Origin: an uncultured Chitinophagaceae bacterium
GTDB taxonomy: Bacteria; Bacteroidota; Bacteroidia; Chitinophagales; Chitinophagaceae
Reading direction: 5' to 3'
DNA: 44,475 bases
NCBI GenBank assembly: GCA_937919945.1
Contig: CALESY010000171.1
Span: 1 to 44,475 of the forward strand
This document shows positions 1 through 7,525 of the stretch, one piece after another. The notes under the pieces are model-generated. The model ran no database searches. It worked only from the letters and a program-made list of their open reading frames with translations, and was not told where the DNA came from. Position 1 is the first letter of the stretch. The number at the start of each line of letters is the position of its first letter. The position numbers and the translations under genes are program-made.

Positions 1-110
1 GCCATAGCTCGTAATATTCTTATCTCAAATTTCTATAATGCCCATCACAAAAAATATAGTGATATTGCGGGTTTTTTTGTCATGTTTTTTTCGTATATGC
101 TATATAATAA

Positions 111-138
111 AACTCCCCCGCAAAGCAGGGGAGTTCTT
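111..138 (-). terminator. Intrinsic terminator of the repressor gene
   Basis: An 8-bp inverted repeat (AACTCCCC at 111-118 and GGGGAGTT at 128-135) lies just past the stop codon of the minus-strand repressor. Read on the minus strand it is followed by a T-rich stretch, as in a Rho-independent terminator. There are also some T residues on the plus side, so it may work in both directions. Confidence 0.75.
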
Positions 139-141
139 TTA

Positions 142-858
142 TCACACCGTTATCTCAAACTTCTTAGGTGGGGGCATATCCCAGTCTATTTTGCGTTTTA
201 CGAGCCATAGCTCTTTTATCTCGCTCATCGGCAGGGTAAACTGCGGATAGAATTCTTCGTTGTCGCTGATGCACACGTATGTTTTATCGTCTTTACGGTA
301 CAGGCGTTTCACCATAATGCGGTCTTCGGTTACCACCACGTATATATAAAACTGTGCGGTGCTGCTCCAGAAGTCGGGCTCTACACGTTCGCACACCATC
401 AGGAATCCCTCTTTCAGTGTAGGCTCCATGCTATCGCCGCTTACCTCAAACGCGCGATACCTGTCGCCCCTGTAGGGCAGGTTGGGCAGGTGCATCTGTT
501 GCAGTTCGTTGGCGTAGGTAGGGTCCAGGTAGTGCTTGCTGTAGCCTGCCTGTGCCATGATGGGTACTACAGGTATGCCTTCGGGTATGCTACCGTCGCC
601 AAAGGCTTTGAGTCGCCGCAGGTCTTCACCTGTTATGCGGTTAGCGCCGGGGTTGTAGGCACCGCCAAACAGCCTGTCGGGGTCTATGCCCAGTACGTTG
701 GCTGCTTTGTCTTTCAGCTCATCGTCCAGCCTGTCTTTTTTAAAGTTGTAGTAGAGGGTGCTGCGTGGCACTTCCATGGCATCGGCCAGTCCGTGGATGC
801 CCAGTTTGCTCATACGTGCGGCGTTTTGTAATGCTTCGCCTTCGTGTATCTGTATCAT
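142..858 (-). CDS. Phage-type repressor, HTH plus S24/LexA-like peptidase
   Basis: A 238-residue transcriptional repressor of the CI/LexA-like type. The N-terminal part (about residues 10-60) has an HTH-like pattern (GLADAMEVPRSTLYYNF). The C-terminal part is an S24 peptidase: an Ala-Gly pair at residues 104-105 (MAQAGY) is the likely self-cleavage site, Ser143 lies in SGDSMEPT and the general-base Lys184 lies in IMVKRL. In this family, RecA on ssDNA triggers self-cleavage and derepresses the lytic or early genes. It is transcribed away from the early operon, with the operator region (1053-1126) between. The start at 858 is the only ATG giving the whole HTH. Function is inferred from the motifs; the phage or ICE origin is inferred from the replication genes downstream. 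Confidence 0.85.
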   Translation of the reverse strand: MIQIHEGEALQNAARMSKLGIHGLADAMEVPRSTLYYNFKKDRLDDELKDKAANVLGIDPDRLFGGAYNPGANRITGEDLRRLKAFGDGSIPEGIPVVPIMAQAGYSKHYLDPTYANELQQMHLPNLPYRGDRYRAFEVSGDSMEPTLKEGFLMVCERVEPDFWSSTAQFYIYVVVTEDRIMVKRLYRKDDKTYVCISDNEEFYPQFTLPMSEIKELWLVKRKIDWDMPPPKKFEITV

Positions 859-960
859 AGACTTGTGGGTTGTTTTTAATTAGCTGATTTGATGATTGGC
901 TTATTAGCTGATTGTTTTTTTGTTTAGTCTTCAATCGTAAGTAGAAAGTCCGTTACACGC

Positions 961-994
961 GTCATTGCGAGGCACGAAGCAATCTGGTCTCACG
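961..994 (+). repeat. REP-like dispersed repeat, copy 1
   Basis: This carries the core GTCATTGCGAGGCACGAAG followed by CAATCTGGTCTCACG. Close relatives occur at 2568-2594 (inverted), 4285-4370 and 5818-5913. Sequences of this family are scattered through intergenic DNA of many Bacteroidota genomes; it lies outside any gene here. Confidence 0.7.
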
Positions 995-1052
995 TAGTTA
1001 TATTATATATGTAATCCCCAACTTTCTACTCAAAAAAAATTTTTAAAAAATA

Positions 1053-1126
1053 TTTGGACATTTGTTCAATATCTGTACATTTGTACAAATGAAACTACAT
1101 TCATGCTACAGTGTTGCACAAATGTA
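1053..1126 (+). promoter_or_regulatory. Early promoter with repressor operator sites
   Basis: A Bacteroidota-type promoter reads rightward: TTTG at 1053-1056 and TACATTTG at 1076-1083, with a 19-bp spacer. The octamer ACATTTGT occurs at 1058-1065 and 1077-1084, and its complement ACAAATGT at 1118-1125. The central copy belongs to a perfect 14-bp palindrome, CATTTGTACAAATG (1078-1091), which overlaps the -7 box. A TACATTTG box also occurs on the minus strand (1126-1119). The placement between divergent repressor and Cro-like genes fits a genetic switch. That the repressor binds these octamers is inference. Confidence 0.65.
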
Positions 1127-1150
1127 TAAAAACTTTTAAAACAAACTACC

Positions 1151-1369
1151 ATGTTGACTGAAAAATTTTCCATCGCCGAAAAACACCAGCTACACAAGCG
1201 GCTGCAGGGCTATGGTGCCAAAACGGATTGCGCCACGAAAACGGGCATCCACATCAGTACTTTAGCCCGCGTGCTGAAAACAGGCGAAGCTACCACACCT
1301 GTTGCAGAAAAGTTGAGGCGGTTTATCAGCGCATCTGCATCGCGGGTGTTTATAGAGATGGCAGCGTAG
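1151..1369 (+). CDS. Small Cro-like DNA-binding protein
   Basis: A 72-residue protein with a helix-turn-helix-like core (YGAKTDCATKTGIHISTLARVLKTGEATTPVAEKLRRF, about residues 21-58) that resembles phage Cro/Cox-type or small XRE-like regulators. It is divergent from the S24 repressor and is the first gene after the early promoter at 1053-1083. The ATG is preceded by the A-rich leader ACTTTTAAAACAA (1132-1144), which recurs before the gene at 2631. It probably acts with or against the repressor at the 1058-1125 sites. The family assignment rests on pattern and position only. Confidence 0.6.
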   Translation: MLTEKFSIAEKHQLHKRLQGYGAKTDCATKTGIHISTLARVLKTGEATTPVAEKLRRFISASASRVFIEMAA

Positions 1370-1395
1370 TAATAATAAAGAATAGTAAACAACCA

Positions 1396-1890
1396 ATGCG
1401 TACTACTATACATAAACAACTGTTTCATACACCTGCTGCAGGTAGCGGGGTGGCTATGGCAGATATGCATGCTGCCTTTGCGGCACAGCATATGTATTGC
1501 GCGCTATCGTGGAGGTTTGGTGTGCAAAGGGCGGATATCCCTGAAAAGAAAAATGCCCGGAGTAGAAACTACGGGCCTTTCAAAACAAAAAATAAAAAAC
1601 ACGAAGCGAAGATAATAAACTATTTAGAATTTGAAACTATATGTATCACAAACAATAACATAGTGATAGACTGGGCAATGCCCGGTATGGAGGCGAATGA
1701 GCAACTGCGTATAGGCCGTGCCGATTTTGAACAATGGTTGTACAAAACCTGCCGGCTGGACTGGTGCCTTACCGAACTGATAAGCGGCGAACACCAACTG
1801 CAACCCACCTACGAGTGGATATACGCGCACTACGGCATCTCTCTCAACGATTTGAAAACCTATATGGCAGAGCAGTGGATGAAGGGCTGA
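1396..1890 (+). CDS. Unknown protein in the early phage region (start uncertain)
   Basis: The C-terminal 70-90 residues look like a real globular protein (from about IVIDWAMPGMEANEQ to AEQWMKG, rich in Trp and Tyr), but no family is recognised. The start is unclear. The ATG at 1396 gives 164 residues, but a terminator-like hairpin (GCCCG at 1555-1559 with CGGGC at 1572-1576, with a nested GTAG/CTAC stem) lies inside that reading. The gene may instead start near 1600-1680, for example at the ATG at 1678. It ends 15 bp before the next gene, so the two are probably co-transcribed. Confidence 0.5.
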   Translation: MRTTIHKQLFHTPAAGSGVAMADMHAAFAAQHMYCALSWRFGVQRADIPEKKNARSRNYGPFKTKNKKHEAKIINYLEFETICITNNNIVIDWAMPGMEANEQLRIGRADFEQWLYKTCRLDWCLTELISGEHQLQPTYEWIYAHYGISLNDLKTYMAEQWMKG

Positions 1891-1905
1891 TGCTGATAAA
1901 CAAAC

Positions 1906-2307
1906 ATGTCAACAAAAAAACAGAGCTATATGAAAGAGAACATTTTTTACAACCGTGTTAGTAGCTGGATACGCAGCTATCGCAATCCTGAAGCACTCGA
2001 CTGGTTGCGCAGATTTGTAGATAACAGCAACGAGCCTGCCAACATCAAAGAGCAGCTTTATCGTGAGATAGACTACAAAGAAACACGACTGAGGCAGATG
2101 CCGGGCTTCACCGTATGGGGTGGCAACACCTACCTGGCCGACGAAAAAGGTGAACCCCGTGTATATGCCACACGCTTTGGCGCGGTGTGCAAACTGGCAG
2201 AGCTGGCACTGAAAGGCTATGATGTAGAGCTGGAACAGGAAGGCACGCAGTATCGCATCACACTCACCGAGCCGGCCCCTGTAAAAGGTATGGAGGCCGC
2301 AGCATAA
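1906..2307 (+). CDS. Conserved-looking unknown early protein
   Basis: 133 residues, soluble, no signal peptide, mixed charge. The central part (YKETRLRQMPGFTVWGGNTY, then a strand-rich stretch) suggests a compact alpha/beta fold, but I do not recognise a family. A second in-frame ATG at 1930 (MKENIFYN) is an alternative start. It lies in the early module between the Cro-like gene and the recombination and replication genes, so a role in phage DNA metabolism or host takeover is plausible, by position only. Confidence 0.55.
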   Translation: MSTKKQSYMKENIFYNRVSSWIRSYRNPEALDWLRRFVDNSNEPANIKEQLYREIDYKETRLRQMPGFTVWGGNTYLADEKGEPRVYATRFGAVCKLAELALKGYDVELEQEGTQYRITLTEPAPVKGMEAAA

Positions 2308-2630
2308 ACACCTGCATGGCTACACCGCTATACCATGCCCTGCAAAATGAAACAATACAAGCAAAACAACTGACAATACTATAGCTGTATAGAGCGGGGT
2401 GGCAACAATACAGGCATGTATGTGCATCATTGTGTTTTTTACAACTGCTAAACTAAAGAGCACAACACATACACTGCCCGTTGCGCCCCGTCCTATACTG
2501 CCAAAAGAAAAGAAGTGCAGGCAACATGCGTAGCAGAAAACCCGCAAATAATATATTACGCGAAAAACCAGATCGCTCCGTGCCTCGCCATGACACGATA
2601 GTATTAAACAACTTTTAAAACAACAATCAC
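2308..2630. other. Intergenic stretch with REP-like repeat
   Basis: This 323-bp gap contains an inverted copy of the dispersed repeat (2568-2594) and the 13-bp leader ACTTTTAAAACAA (2611-2623) just before the next ATG. A 37-codon ORF (2420-2533) is present but has nothing to support it. No promoter box is convincing. Confidence 0.5.
2568..2594 (-). repeat. REP-like dispersed repeat, copy 2 (inverted)
   Basis: The reverse complement reads GTCATGGCGAGGCACGGAGC followed by GATCTGG, matching copy 1 at 961-994 and the arms of copies 3 and 4. Confidence 0.7.
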
Positions 2631-2900
2631 ATGAACAACACAACACAAGTACAAGCCGTACAAACCAACGATGAAAACTTTGCACGCGCACTGAGCATTA
2701 CCGAACAACGGGAAACGGAAATAGACGAGCTGATGGACCGCTGCCATGCAGAAACCACTACATATCCCGATGCTATTGCTGCCATATCCGAAGAGCTTGG
2801 CAATGCCAACGAACTGGCCTATGCCTGTTTTCACCTCGGCGCCTTTGCCGAAAGCCAGCGTACCAGACACAAGCTGCTCTACAAACTGTTGGGAGAGTAG
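2631..2900 (+). CDS. Small acidic unknown early protein
   Basis: 89 residues, acidic, predicted mostly helical (for example ITEQRETEIDELMDRCHAE). No family recognised. Its start is well supported by the ACTTTTAAAACAA leader eight bases upstream, the same leader that precedes the Cro-like gene. It belongs to the early region and precedes a repeat-rich gap (2901-3084) and the probable recombination gene. Confidence 0.5.
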   Translation: MNNTTQVQAVQTNDENFARALSITEQRETEIDELMDRCHAETTTYPDAIAAISEELGNANELAYACFHLGAFAESQRTRHKLLYKLLGE

Positions 2901-2904
2901 TCTT

Positions 2905-3065
2905 AAATGCGACAATTAGGTAATGAGGATAATGCGTCAATGCGATAATATGGGCAATGCGTTAATGGTAATTGCATACAATATTCAATTATCGCATTAC
3001 CGCATTGTCTAATTGCCGCATTGCATGTCATTACCGTATTGCCGCATTGCTGAATTATCGAATTT
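2905..3065. repeat. Degenerate GCATTACC/GCATTG word repeats with dyad symmetry
   Basis: About 160 bp built from variants of a ten-base word (GCATTACCGCATTG, AATGCGATAAT, GCAATGCGTTAATG). The left half carries mostly the AATGCG orientation and the right half mostly CGCATT, so the stretch is roughly palindromic around position 2980. No ORF with credible composition runs through it. Confidence 0.55.
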
Positions 3066-3084
3066 TTCAAAACAACACACTATC

Positions 3085-3822
3085 ATGAAACAAGAACCAA
3101 ACATACACACACATACCCCCACCCATAAAGGTGCTGCGGTGTGCAACGATATTGTATCATCCGTTTTTATACATGGCGACATCAGCCGGCTGACGCCCGC
3201 ACAGAAGGTAGATTATTACCGCCGTGTGTGCGATAAGCTGGGGCTCGACCCGCTATCGCAACCCTTCCGCATACTACGCCTGCACGGGCGAGAGATTATG
3301 TATTGCGACCGTGGTGGCGCACAACAACTGAATAAGCTACACCGTGTGAGCCATGAGATACGCAGCCGCGAAACGGTAAACGGATGTTATGTAGTAACTG
3401 CGCAAGCCAGTACACCCGACGGACGTAAAACAGAGAGCCTGGGTGCTGTACCCATCATCAACCTGAAAGGAGAAAACCTGTGTAATGCTATGATGAAAGC
3501 CGAAACCAAAGCCAAGCGCCGTGCTACGCTCGACCTGCTGGGCCTCGGCATACTCGACGAAACGGAAACGGAACACCTGCCCGGTATAGATAGCTATACA
3601 CCGATTGAGGCAAATGCTACAACAAACAATACGGAAGATAGTGGCATACCTACCTCATTGTTTCTGGGGATGAAGGGGCTTACAAAAGCCGTAGCTACCT
3701 GCACTACCGAAGAAGAACTACTGCAACTCTACAACGAAAATAAAGAACGCATAGACAATGCACCTGAACTTAAACAACTCTTTACAAGTAGAAAGAACCA
3801 GTTGCGGAAAGTAGCGGCGTAG
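3085..3822 (+). CDS. Probable phage recombination (single-strand annealing type) protein
   Basis: 245 residues from the ATG at 3085, which follows an A-rich leader (AAAACAACAC). An upstream in-frame ATG at 3013 would run through the word-repeat region and is rejected. The middle (KLGLDPLSQPFRIL, CDRGGAQQLNKLH, then KAETKAKRRATLDLLGLG) matches what I remember of a family common in phage early operons beside replication genes, usually left as hypothetical or linked to RecT/Erf-like annealing proteins. This identification is from memory of the pattern and is not secure. The C-terminal 60 residues look like a flexible linker plus a helical tail. Its position before the replication initiator and DnaB fits DNA metabolism. 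Confidence 0.55.
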   Translation: MKQEPNIHTHTPTHKGAAVCNDIVSSVFIHGDISRLTPAQKVDYYRRVCDKLGLDPLSQPFRILRLHGREIMYCDRGGAQQLNKLHRVSHEIRSRETVNGCYVVTAQASTPDGRKTESLGAVPIINLKGENLCNAMMKAETKAKRRATLDLLGLGILDETETEHLPGIDSYTPIEANATTNNTEDSGIPTSLFLGMKGLTKAVATCTTEEELLQLYNENKERIDNAPELKQLFTSRKNQLRKVAA

Positions 3823-3832
3823 GGAAGATGTT

Positions 3833-4177
3833 TTATTCCCAGCATAGTAGGAATAGCCATATTGCATAAATGATGTAGTAAATAACAATCACAAGTAAGT
3901 ATGCTACTTGCCACTTTACGGTTTCGAGTATGGTGATGATAATTATAAAAGATAATGCAGAAGTAATAGTGCCAGATAGATATACAGCAGGGATAAATTT
4001 TTCGGAAATTATCATAGATGTCCATACTAGCCATGGAGCAATAAATGCAGCAACTCTTACTTGTTTTATGTATTGTTTAGGAAAACTATATGCAATATTA
4101 TCTCTGTAGAAATAATAGAAAACTACAATGATAAATGGAGAAAATAATAGCAGATAAGATATAAAGACCGACTTCAT
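3833..4177 (-). CDS. Small integral membrane protein, unknown
   Basis: 114 residues with about three or four hydrophobic helices (residues about 5-25, 42-58, 65-85 and 90-112). No family recognised. It is on the opposite strand to the early operon and converges on the recombination gene, with ten bases between the two stop codons. Its AT-rich composition contrasts with the flanking phage genes. Together with 4384-4677 it looks like an insertion that splits the early operon, followed by a REP-like repeat. Confidence 0.5.
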   Translation of the reverse strand: MKSVFISYLLLFSPFIIVVFYYFYRDNIAYSFPKQYIKQVRVAAFIAPWLVWTSMIISEKFIPAVYLSGTITSALSFIIIITILETVKWQVAYLLVIVIYYIIYAIWLFLLCWE

Positions 4178-4284
4178 GAATATGACACTTGGAAAAATAA
4201 CGCAACCAATAAATGTTTATTGTATTAAACATTGTGCTGGTACTTTCATAACCTTTACTGCATAGTGGAAGTGAAAAAGAACGA

Positions 4285-4370
4285 GTCATGGCGAAGCATG
4301 AAGCCATCTCACGAAATGAGGGCTACAGTACTTATATGTAAGGAGATTTCTCCCGTTGGTCGAAATGACG
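4285..4370. repeat. REP-like repeat copy 3, paired inverted arms
   Basis: The left arm (4285-4315) begins GTCATGGCGAAGCATGAAGC. The right arm (4342-4370), read on the minus strand, gives CGTCATTTCGACCAACGGG followed by AGAAATCTCC, a member of the same broad family. The two arms could form a long imperfect hairpin, as in BIME or REP elements. Confidence 0.7.
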
Positions 4371-4383
4371 AATAGAAAAAAAC

Positions 4384-4677
4384 CTACAACATCACCATGA
4401 AAGGAATCAGCAGAATAAACAGCAGCACCTCAAGATACGCACACTCTTTGCGGGTAAACTGGAATGCAAACAGCATCACCTCTACCACAAACGTAAGTAT
4501 GCTCATCAGTATAAAAGCGCCGAGCAACTCATACCTCCACGGCAGGCGCAGCGATATACTCAATAGCATGGGCAGCAGCATAATGAGCAGCAATGCACGG
4601 TATGGCGTTATGTATTTGCGGTACTGACTGATGGGACGTTCTGCAGGTTGCAGGCGATAAGTGCGTTGGGCAGACAT
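4384..4677 (-). CDS. Small membrane protein, unknown
   Basis: 97 residues: a polar, basic N-terminal 27 residues, then three hydrophobic segments (about 29-43, 49-72 and 80-97) ending directly at the C-terminus. No family recognised. It is transcribed against the early operon and lies between a REP-like element and the AT-rich leader of the replication gene. The reading frame is clean and its composition resembles the phage genes more than its AT-rich neighbour at 3833-4177 does. It could be a host-derived insertion or a phage accessory gene. Confidence 0.5.
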   Translation of the reverse strand: MSAQRTYRLQPAERPISQYRKYITPYRALLLIMLLPMLLSISLRLPWRYELLGAFILMSILTFVVEVMLFAFQFTRKECAYLEVLLFILLIPFMVML

Positions 4678-4857
4678 AGATGGTGTTTTATTTTTTGTTC
4701 AAGGCAAGATAAAACCACACCACAGCGCAACAAAATATAAGCCAGCCTATAACAAGCGGATAACAAAATTTAAATTCTAAATCCTAATATCTACATCCCA
4801 AATTCTACATCAGAAATTACAAATTATAAATCACACATCACAAATACCTGATACACT

Positions 4858-5802
4858 ATGAGTAAGAAGTTCACACCATGGTTTCCGCACGAAACCAACC
4901 CGCGAAGCAACCGAAAACTAAAAGCCCTGTTCAACACATACGGCGGGGCGGGCTATGGCTACTGGTGGATTTTGCAAGAGATACTGTGCAGTCAGCCGGG
5001 CTATAAGCTGGATATTACAGACGAGTTTGCCTACACAGAGCTGGCAGACGATATGCGTTGCGACTATGCGTATCTGGAAAAGTTCATCAGCGATTGTGTC
5101 AATAAATTTCATTTACTGCAAAATGATGATACGCATCTCTGGTGTCCTGTATTGATAGAAACACTGCAACCGTTGGAAGAGAAAAGAGCAAGACTAAGTG
5201 AGTACGGTAAGATAGGAGCAGAAAAAAAGAAGAAAAAGAAGCTCGCTGCTTCCGAAAACCTAAGGGTGGCTGAAGGGGGGCTTACAGATTTGGTAGCAGA
5301 AAAGAAAACAGAAGAAAACAAAACAGTAGAAAAGAGTAGAGTAGAAGATAATACTATTACTACTACATCATCACCATCAGTTATAAATTTAAAAGTTGGT
5401 AATCAACAACCCTTACCCTATGCATCGCTCGATGATTTGAAACAACGTGCCCTGGCAGATACCGTTCACTTTGTACCCGTACACCTGCGGGCAGGACGTA
5501 TAGCCGATGCGGCACAGCTACCCCTATGGCTCGATGCCTTCAACAAATGGCTGCGCTATGGCGGCGACCATGTAAAGAACGAGCGCGACTATCGCTTGCA
5601 CTTCAACAACTGGCTGAAGATGCAAGACCTGACACAGAACCCCGCGCACTACAATCCGCTGACGGACAACAAAGCCATAGCCGCCTACCGGCAACGCGGC
5701 AGGCCAATGTTACCATCGCCACCACCACTAACGCCTATAGACGAAGCCCTACGCCTGCAACGCGAAGAGAATGAACGCGCCTTGAAACGATTGCGGGAGT
5801 GA
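4858..5802 (+). CDS. Replication-initiation protein with DUF4373-type (Lin1244/Lin1753-like) N-terminal domain
   Basis: 314 residues. The N-terminal 110 residues (WFPHETNPRSNRKLKALFN, GGAGYGYWWILQEIL) are the winged-helix-like domain typical of DnaD/DnaT-like replication proteins in Gram-negative and Gram-positive prophages, usually placed just before a DnaB-type helicase, as here. A poly-lysine linker (EKKKKKKL near residue 122) and a charged, low-complexity stretch lead to a C-terminal part (about 210-285) with LPLWLDAFNKWLRYGG and NNWLKMQ. It probably binds the origin and loads the helicase encoded next. The AT-rich word-repeat leader at 4760-4855 precedes the ATG. Confidence 0.75.
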   Translation: MSKKFTPWFPHETNPRSNRKLKALFNTYGGAGYGYWWILQEILCSQPGYKLDITDEFAYTELADDMRCDYAYLEKFISDCVNKFHLLQNDDTHLWCPVLIETLQPLEEKRARLSEYGKIGAEKKKKKKLAASENLRVAEGGLTDLVAEKKTEENKTVEKSRVEDNTITTTSSPSVINLKVGNQQPLPYASLDDLKQRALADTVHFVPVHLRAGRIADAAQLPLWLDAFNKWLRYGGDHVKNERDYRLHFNNWLKMQDLTQNPAHYNPLTDNKAIAAYRQRGRPMLPSPPPLTPIDEALRLQREENERALKRLRE

Positions 5803-5817
5803 TGGGCGTAAATATGA

Positions 5818-5913
5818 GTCATGGCGAGGCACGAAGCCATCTCACGTAAACACATTATCACTTAATACTCATTTCGTGAGATGGCCACACTCGCTGCGCT
5901 CGTTCGCCATGAC
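5818..5913. repeat. REP-like repeat copy 4, inverted pair
   Basis: The left arm, 5818-5846, reads GTCATGGCGAGGCACGAAGC followed by CATCTCACG. The right arm, 5875-5913, carries the inverse CGTGAGATGGCC...CGCCATGAC. The palindrome sits between the initiator and helicase genes, and its right arm overlaps the extended open frame upstream of dnaB. That overlap is one reason for choosing the dnaB start at 5956. Confidence 0.75.
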
Positions 5914-5955
5914 GGCACTTATATACAATCAACTACCTACTCTCTACCAAAAACA

Positions 5956-7233
5956 ATGAAACCATACATACACTACAACCCCGATATAGAACGTGGCGTG
6001 CTGGGCATCTGCACCATGCACCACGGCGCATACAGCAGCGTCCACCACCTGCTTACAGAAGTATGCTTTTATGAAAAGAAAAACCAACAGGTGTACCGCG
6101 CCATGCGCAGCCTGTGGATGCAGGGCGAAGTGGTAAGCGGCATCGGCCTTACGGCACAACTATATGCAGATGGTGTACATGTTTTAGACGGTGTACCCAC
6201 CGCTATGTATATAACAGAGCTGGGCACAGAGCTGCACCTCGCATCTCAACTGGAGCGTTGGTGCATACGCCTCAGAGAACTGGCAGCACGGCGCATGATG
6301 CTGGAGCTATCTGTCATGGCCGATACGGACGATGATATAAGCACCACCGCACAACTACTACAGGAGCAGATAAGAGAAGCACTGAGCATACAGCATGTCA
6401 GCAAATGGGTATCTGCTACAGAGGCGGCAGCAAGGCTCAAAAACCATTCGGTACAGGAAGATATTAATGGCATTTCTACAACAATACCGAAACTGGATGA
6501 AGTAAACGGTGGCTTTGCACCCGGGCATCTGGTGGTGATAGGCGCACGCCCCTCGGTAGGTAAAAGCGCGCTGGCATGCAACATAGCCCTGCAGGCAGCC
6601 ATAGCGGGGCACAGCACGGCCATGGTATCTATGGAGATGGGTGTACACGAGCTGTATGCGCGTATGCTGGCACAGCACACAGGCGTGGGGTACAGAGAGC
6701 TGGTAAAGGGCAATTATAAAACCGCAGACGTACTACCCGCAGACCTGCCCCTGTATTTTGCAGACGATGCGCAGATGACCATACACGATATACGCGCCCA
6801 TGCCGAACAACTGCAACAAACCAACGGACTGCAACTGCTGATAGTGGACTACCTGCAACTGATACAGGAACATGCAGATGGCAAACGCCCTAGAGAGCAA
6901 CAGATAGCCGCCATCAGCCGGGGGCTGAAGATGATTGCCATGAGCCTGCACATACCCGTGATAGCCCTTAGCCAGCTAAACCGCGAAAGCGAACACCGCC
7001 AGAACAAACGCCCCACACTGGCCGACCTGCGAGAGAGTGGTGCTATAGAACAGGATGCCGATGTGGTGATGCTGCTGCACCGCGACTGGCAGGCAGGCAT
7101 ACGCCAAACCGAAACAGGTGCCAGCACCGCCAACGATGCCGACTTGCTGATTGTAAAATGGCGCAACGGACAAACCATAGATATACGCCTCCGCTTCCAC
7201 GGGCCGACGATGTTGTTTAGTGGAGTAGGGTGA
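5956..7233 (+). CDS. dnaB: Replicative DNA helicase, DnaB family (phage type)
   Basis: 425 residues from the ATG at 5956; the frame is open from 5881, but that part lies in the REP-like repeat. The N-terminal DnaB domain (DIERGVLGICTMHHGAYSS, about 7-25) is followed by the RecA-like core: Walker A GARPSVGKSA near residue 196, Walker B LLIVDYLQLI near 295, then the signature ALSQLNRESE, DLRESGAIEQDADVVMLLHR and the C-terminal RFHGPTMLFSGVG. It is slightly shorter than the host DnaB (usually about 450-520). It unwinds the replication fork and is probably loaded by the protein encoded just upstream. The last 26 coding bases before the C-terminal Gly codons recur at 10149-10174. Confidence 0.9.
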   Translation: MKPYIHYNPDIERGVLGICTMHHGAYSSVHHLLTEVCFYEKKNQQVYRAMRSLWMQGEVVSGIGLTAQLYADGVHVLDGVPTAMYITELGTELHLASQLERWCIRLRELAARRMMLELSVMADTDDDISTTAQLLQEQIREALSIQHVSKWVSATEAAARLKNHSVQEDINGISTTIPKLDEVNGGFAPGHLVVIGARPSVGKSALACNIALQAAIAGHSTAMVSMEMGVHELYARMLAQHTGVGYRELVKGNYKTADVLPADLPLYFADDAQMTIHDIRAHAEQLQQTNGLQLLIVDYLQLIQEHADGKRPREQQIAAISRGLKMIAMSLHIPVIALSQLNRESEHRQNKRPTLADLRESGAIEQDADVVMLLHRDWQAGIRQTETGASTANDADLLIVKWRNGQTIDIRLRFHGPTMLFSGVG

Positions 7234-7246
7234 TAGATTTTTATAA

Positions 7247-7277
7247 TTGTACAGTACAAATAATTATTGTAAATTTG
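7247..7277 (+). promoter_or_regulatory. Promoter-like site for the cargo pair behind dnaB
   Basis: TTG at 7247-7249 and TAAATTTG at 7270-7277 fit the Bacteroidota -33/-7 pattern with a 20-bp spacer. A second possible -7 box (TACTTTTC, 7494-7501) lies closer to the gene. The base composition drops sharply to AT-rich immediately after the dnaB stop codon. Confidence 0.45.
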
Positions 7278-7525
7278 CTATGAATATATACACCACCAAT
7301 ACCCGACAGATATGCAGCAACTCACCCAACCGAATAACCACAAGCCAGCAGGGAGTGTTATATATTAAAGAGTTTGCAATTTTTTATATTTATACTTAAT
7401 AAACAGATAATCAATTATTTATGTTGAATTTATCGTTCGTATTATAAAAAATAATACCCGTGTTTATTACAGTAGACAGGGTAAAAACATATTGTACTTT
7501 TCGGTATCAAACAAAAACGCCTTTT

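Noticed and set aside
1228..1395. Long upstream extension of the 1396-1890 ORF
   Set aside because: It overlaps the Cro-like gene almost completely in another frame and has no separate support.
1555..1576. Terminator between the Cro-like gene and the next gene
   Set aside because: The stem is good, but no clear T-run follows and it would lie inside an open frame whose start is itself uncertain, so it is noted under that gene only.
2420..2533. 37-codon ORF in the gap before 2631
   Set aside because: No leader motif, promoter or recognisable feature; length is compatible with chance.
5881..5955. N-terminal extension of DnaB
   Set aside because: It translates the right arm of a REP-like repeat; the family N-terminus begins at MKPYIHYNPDIERG.
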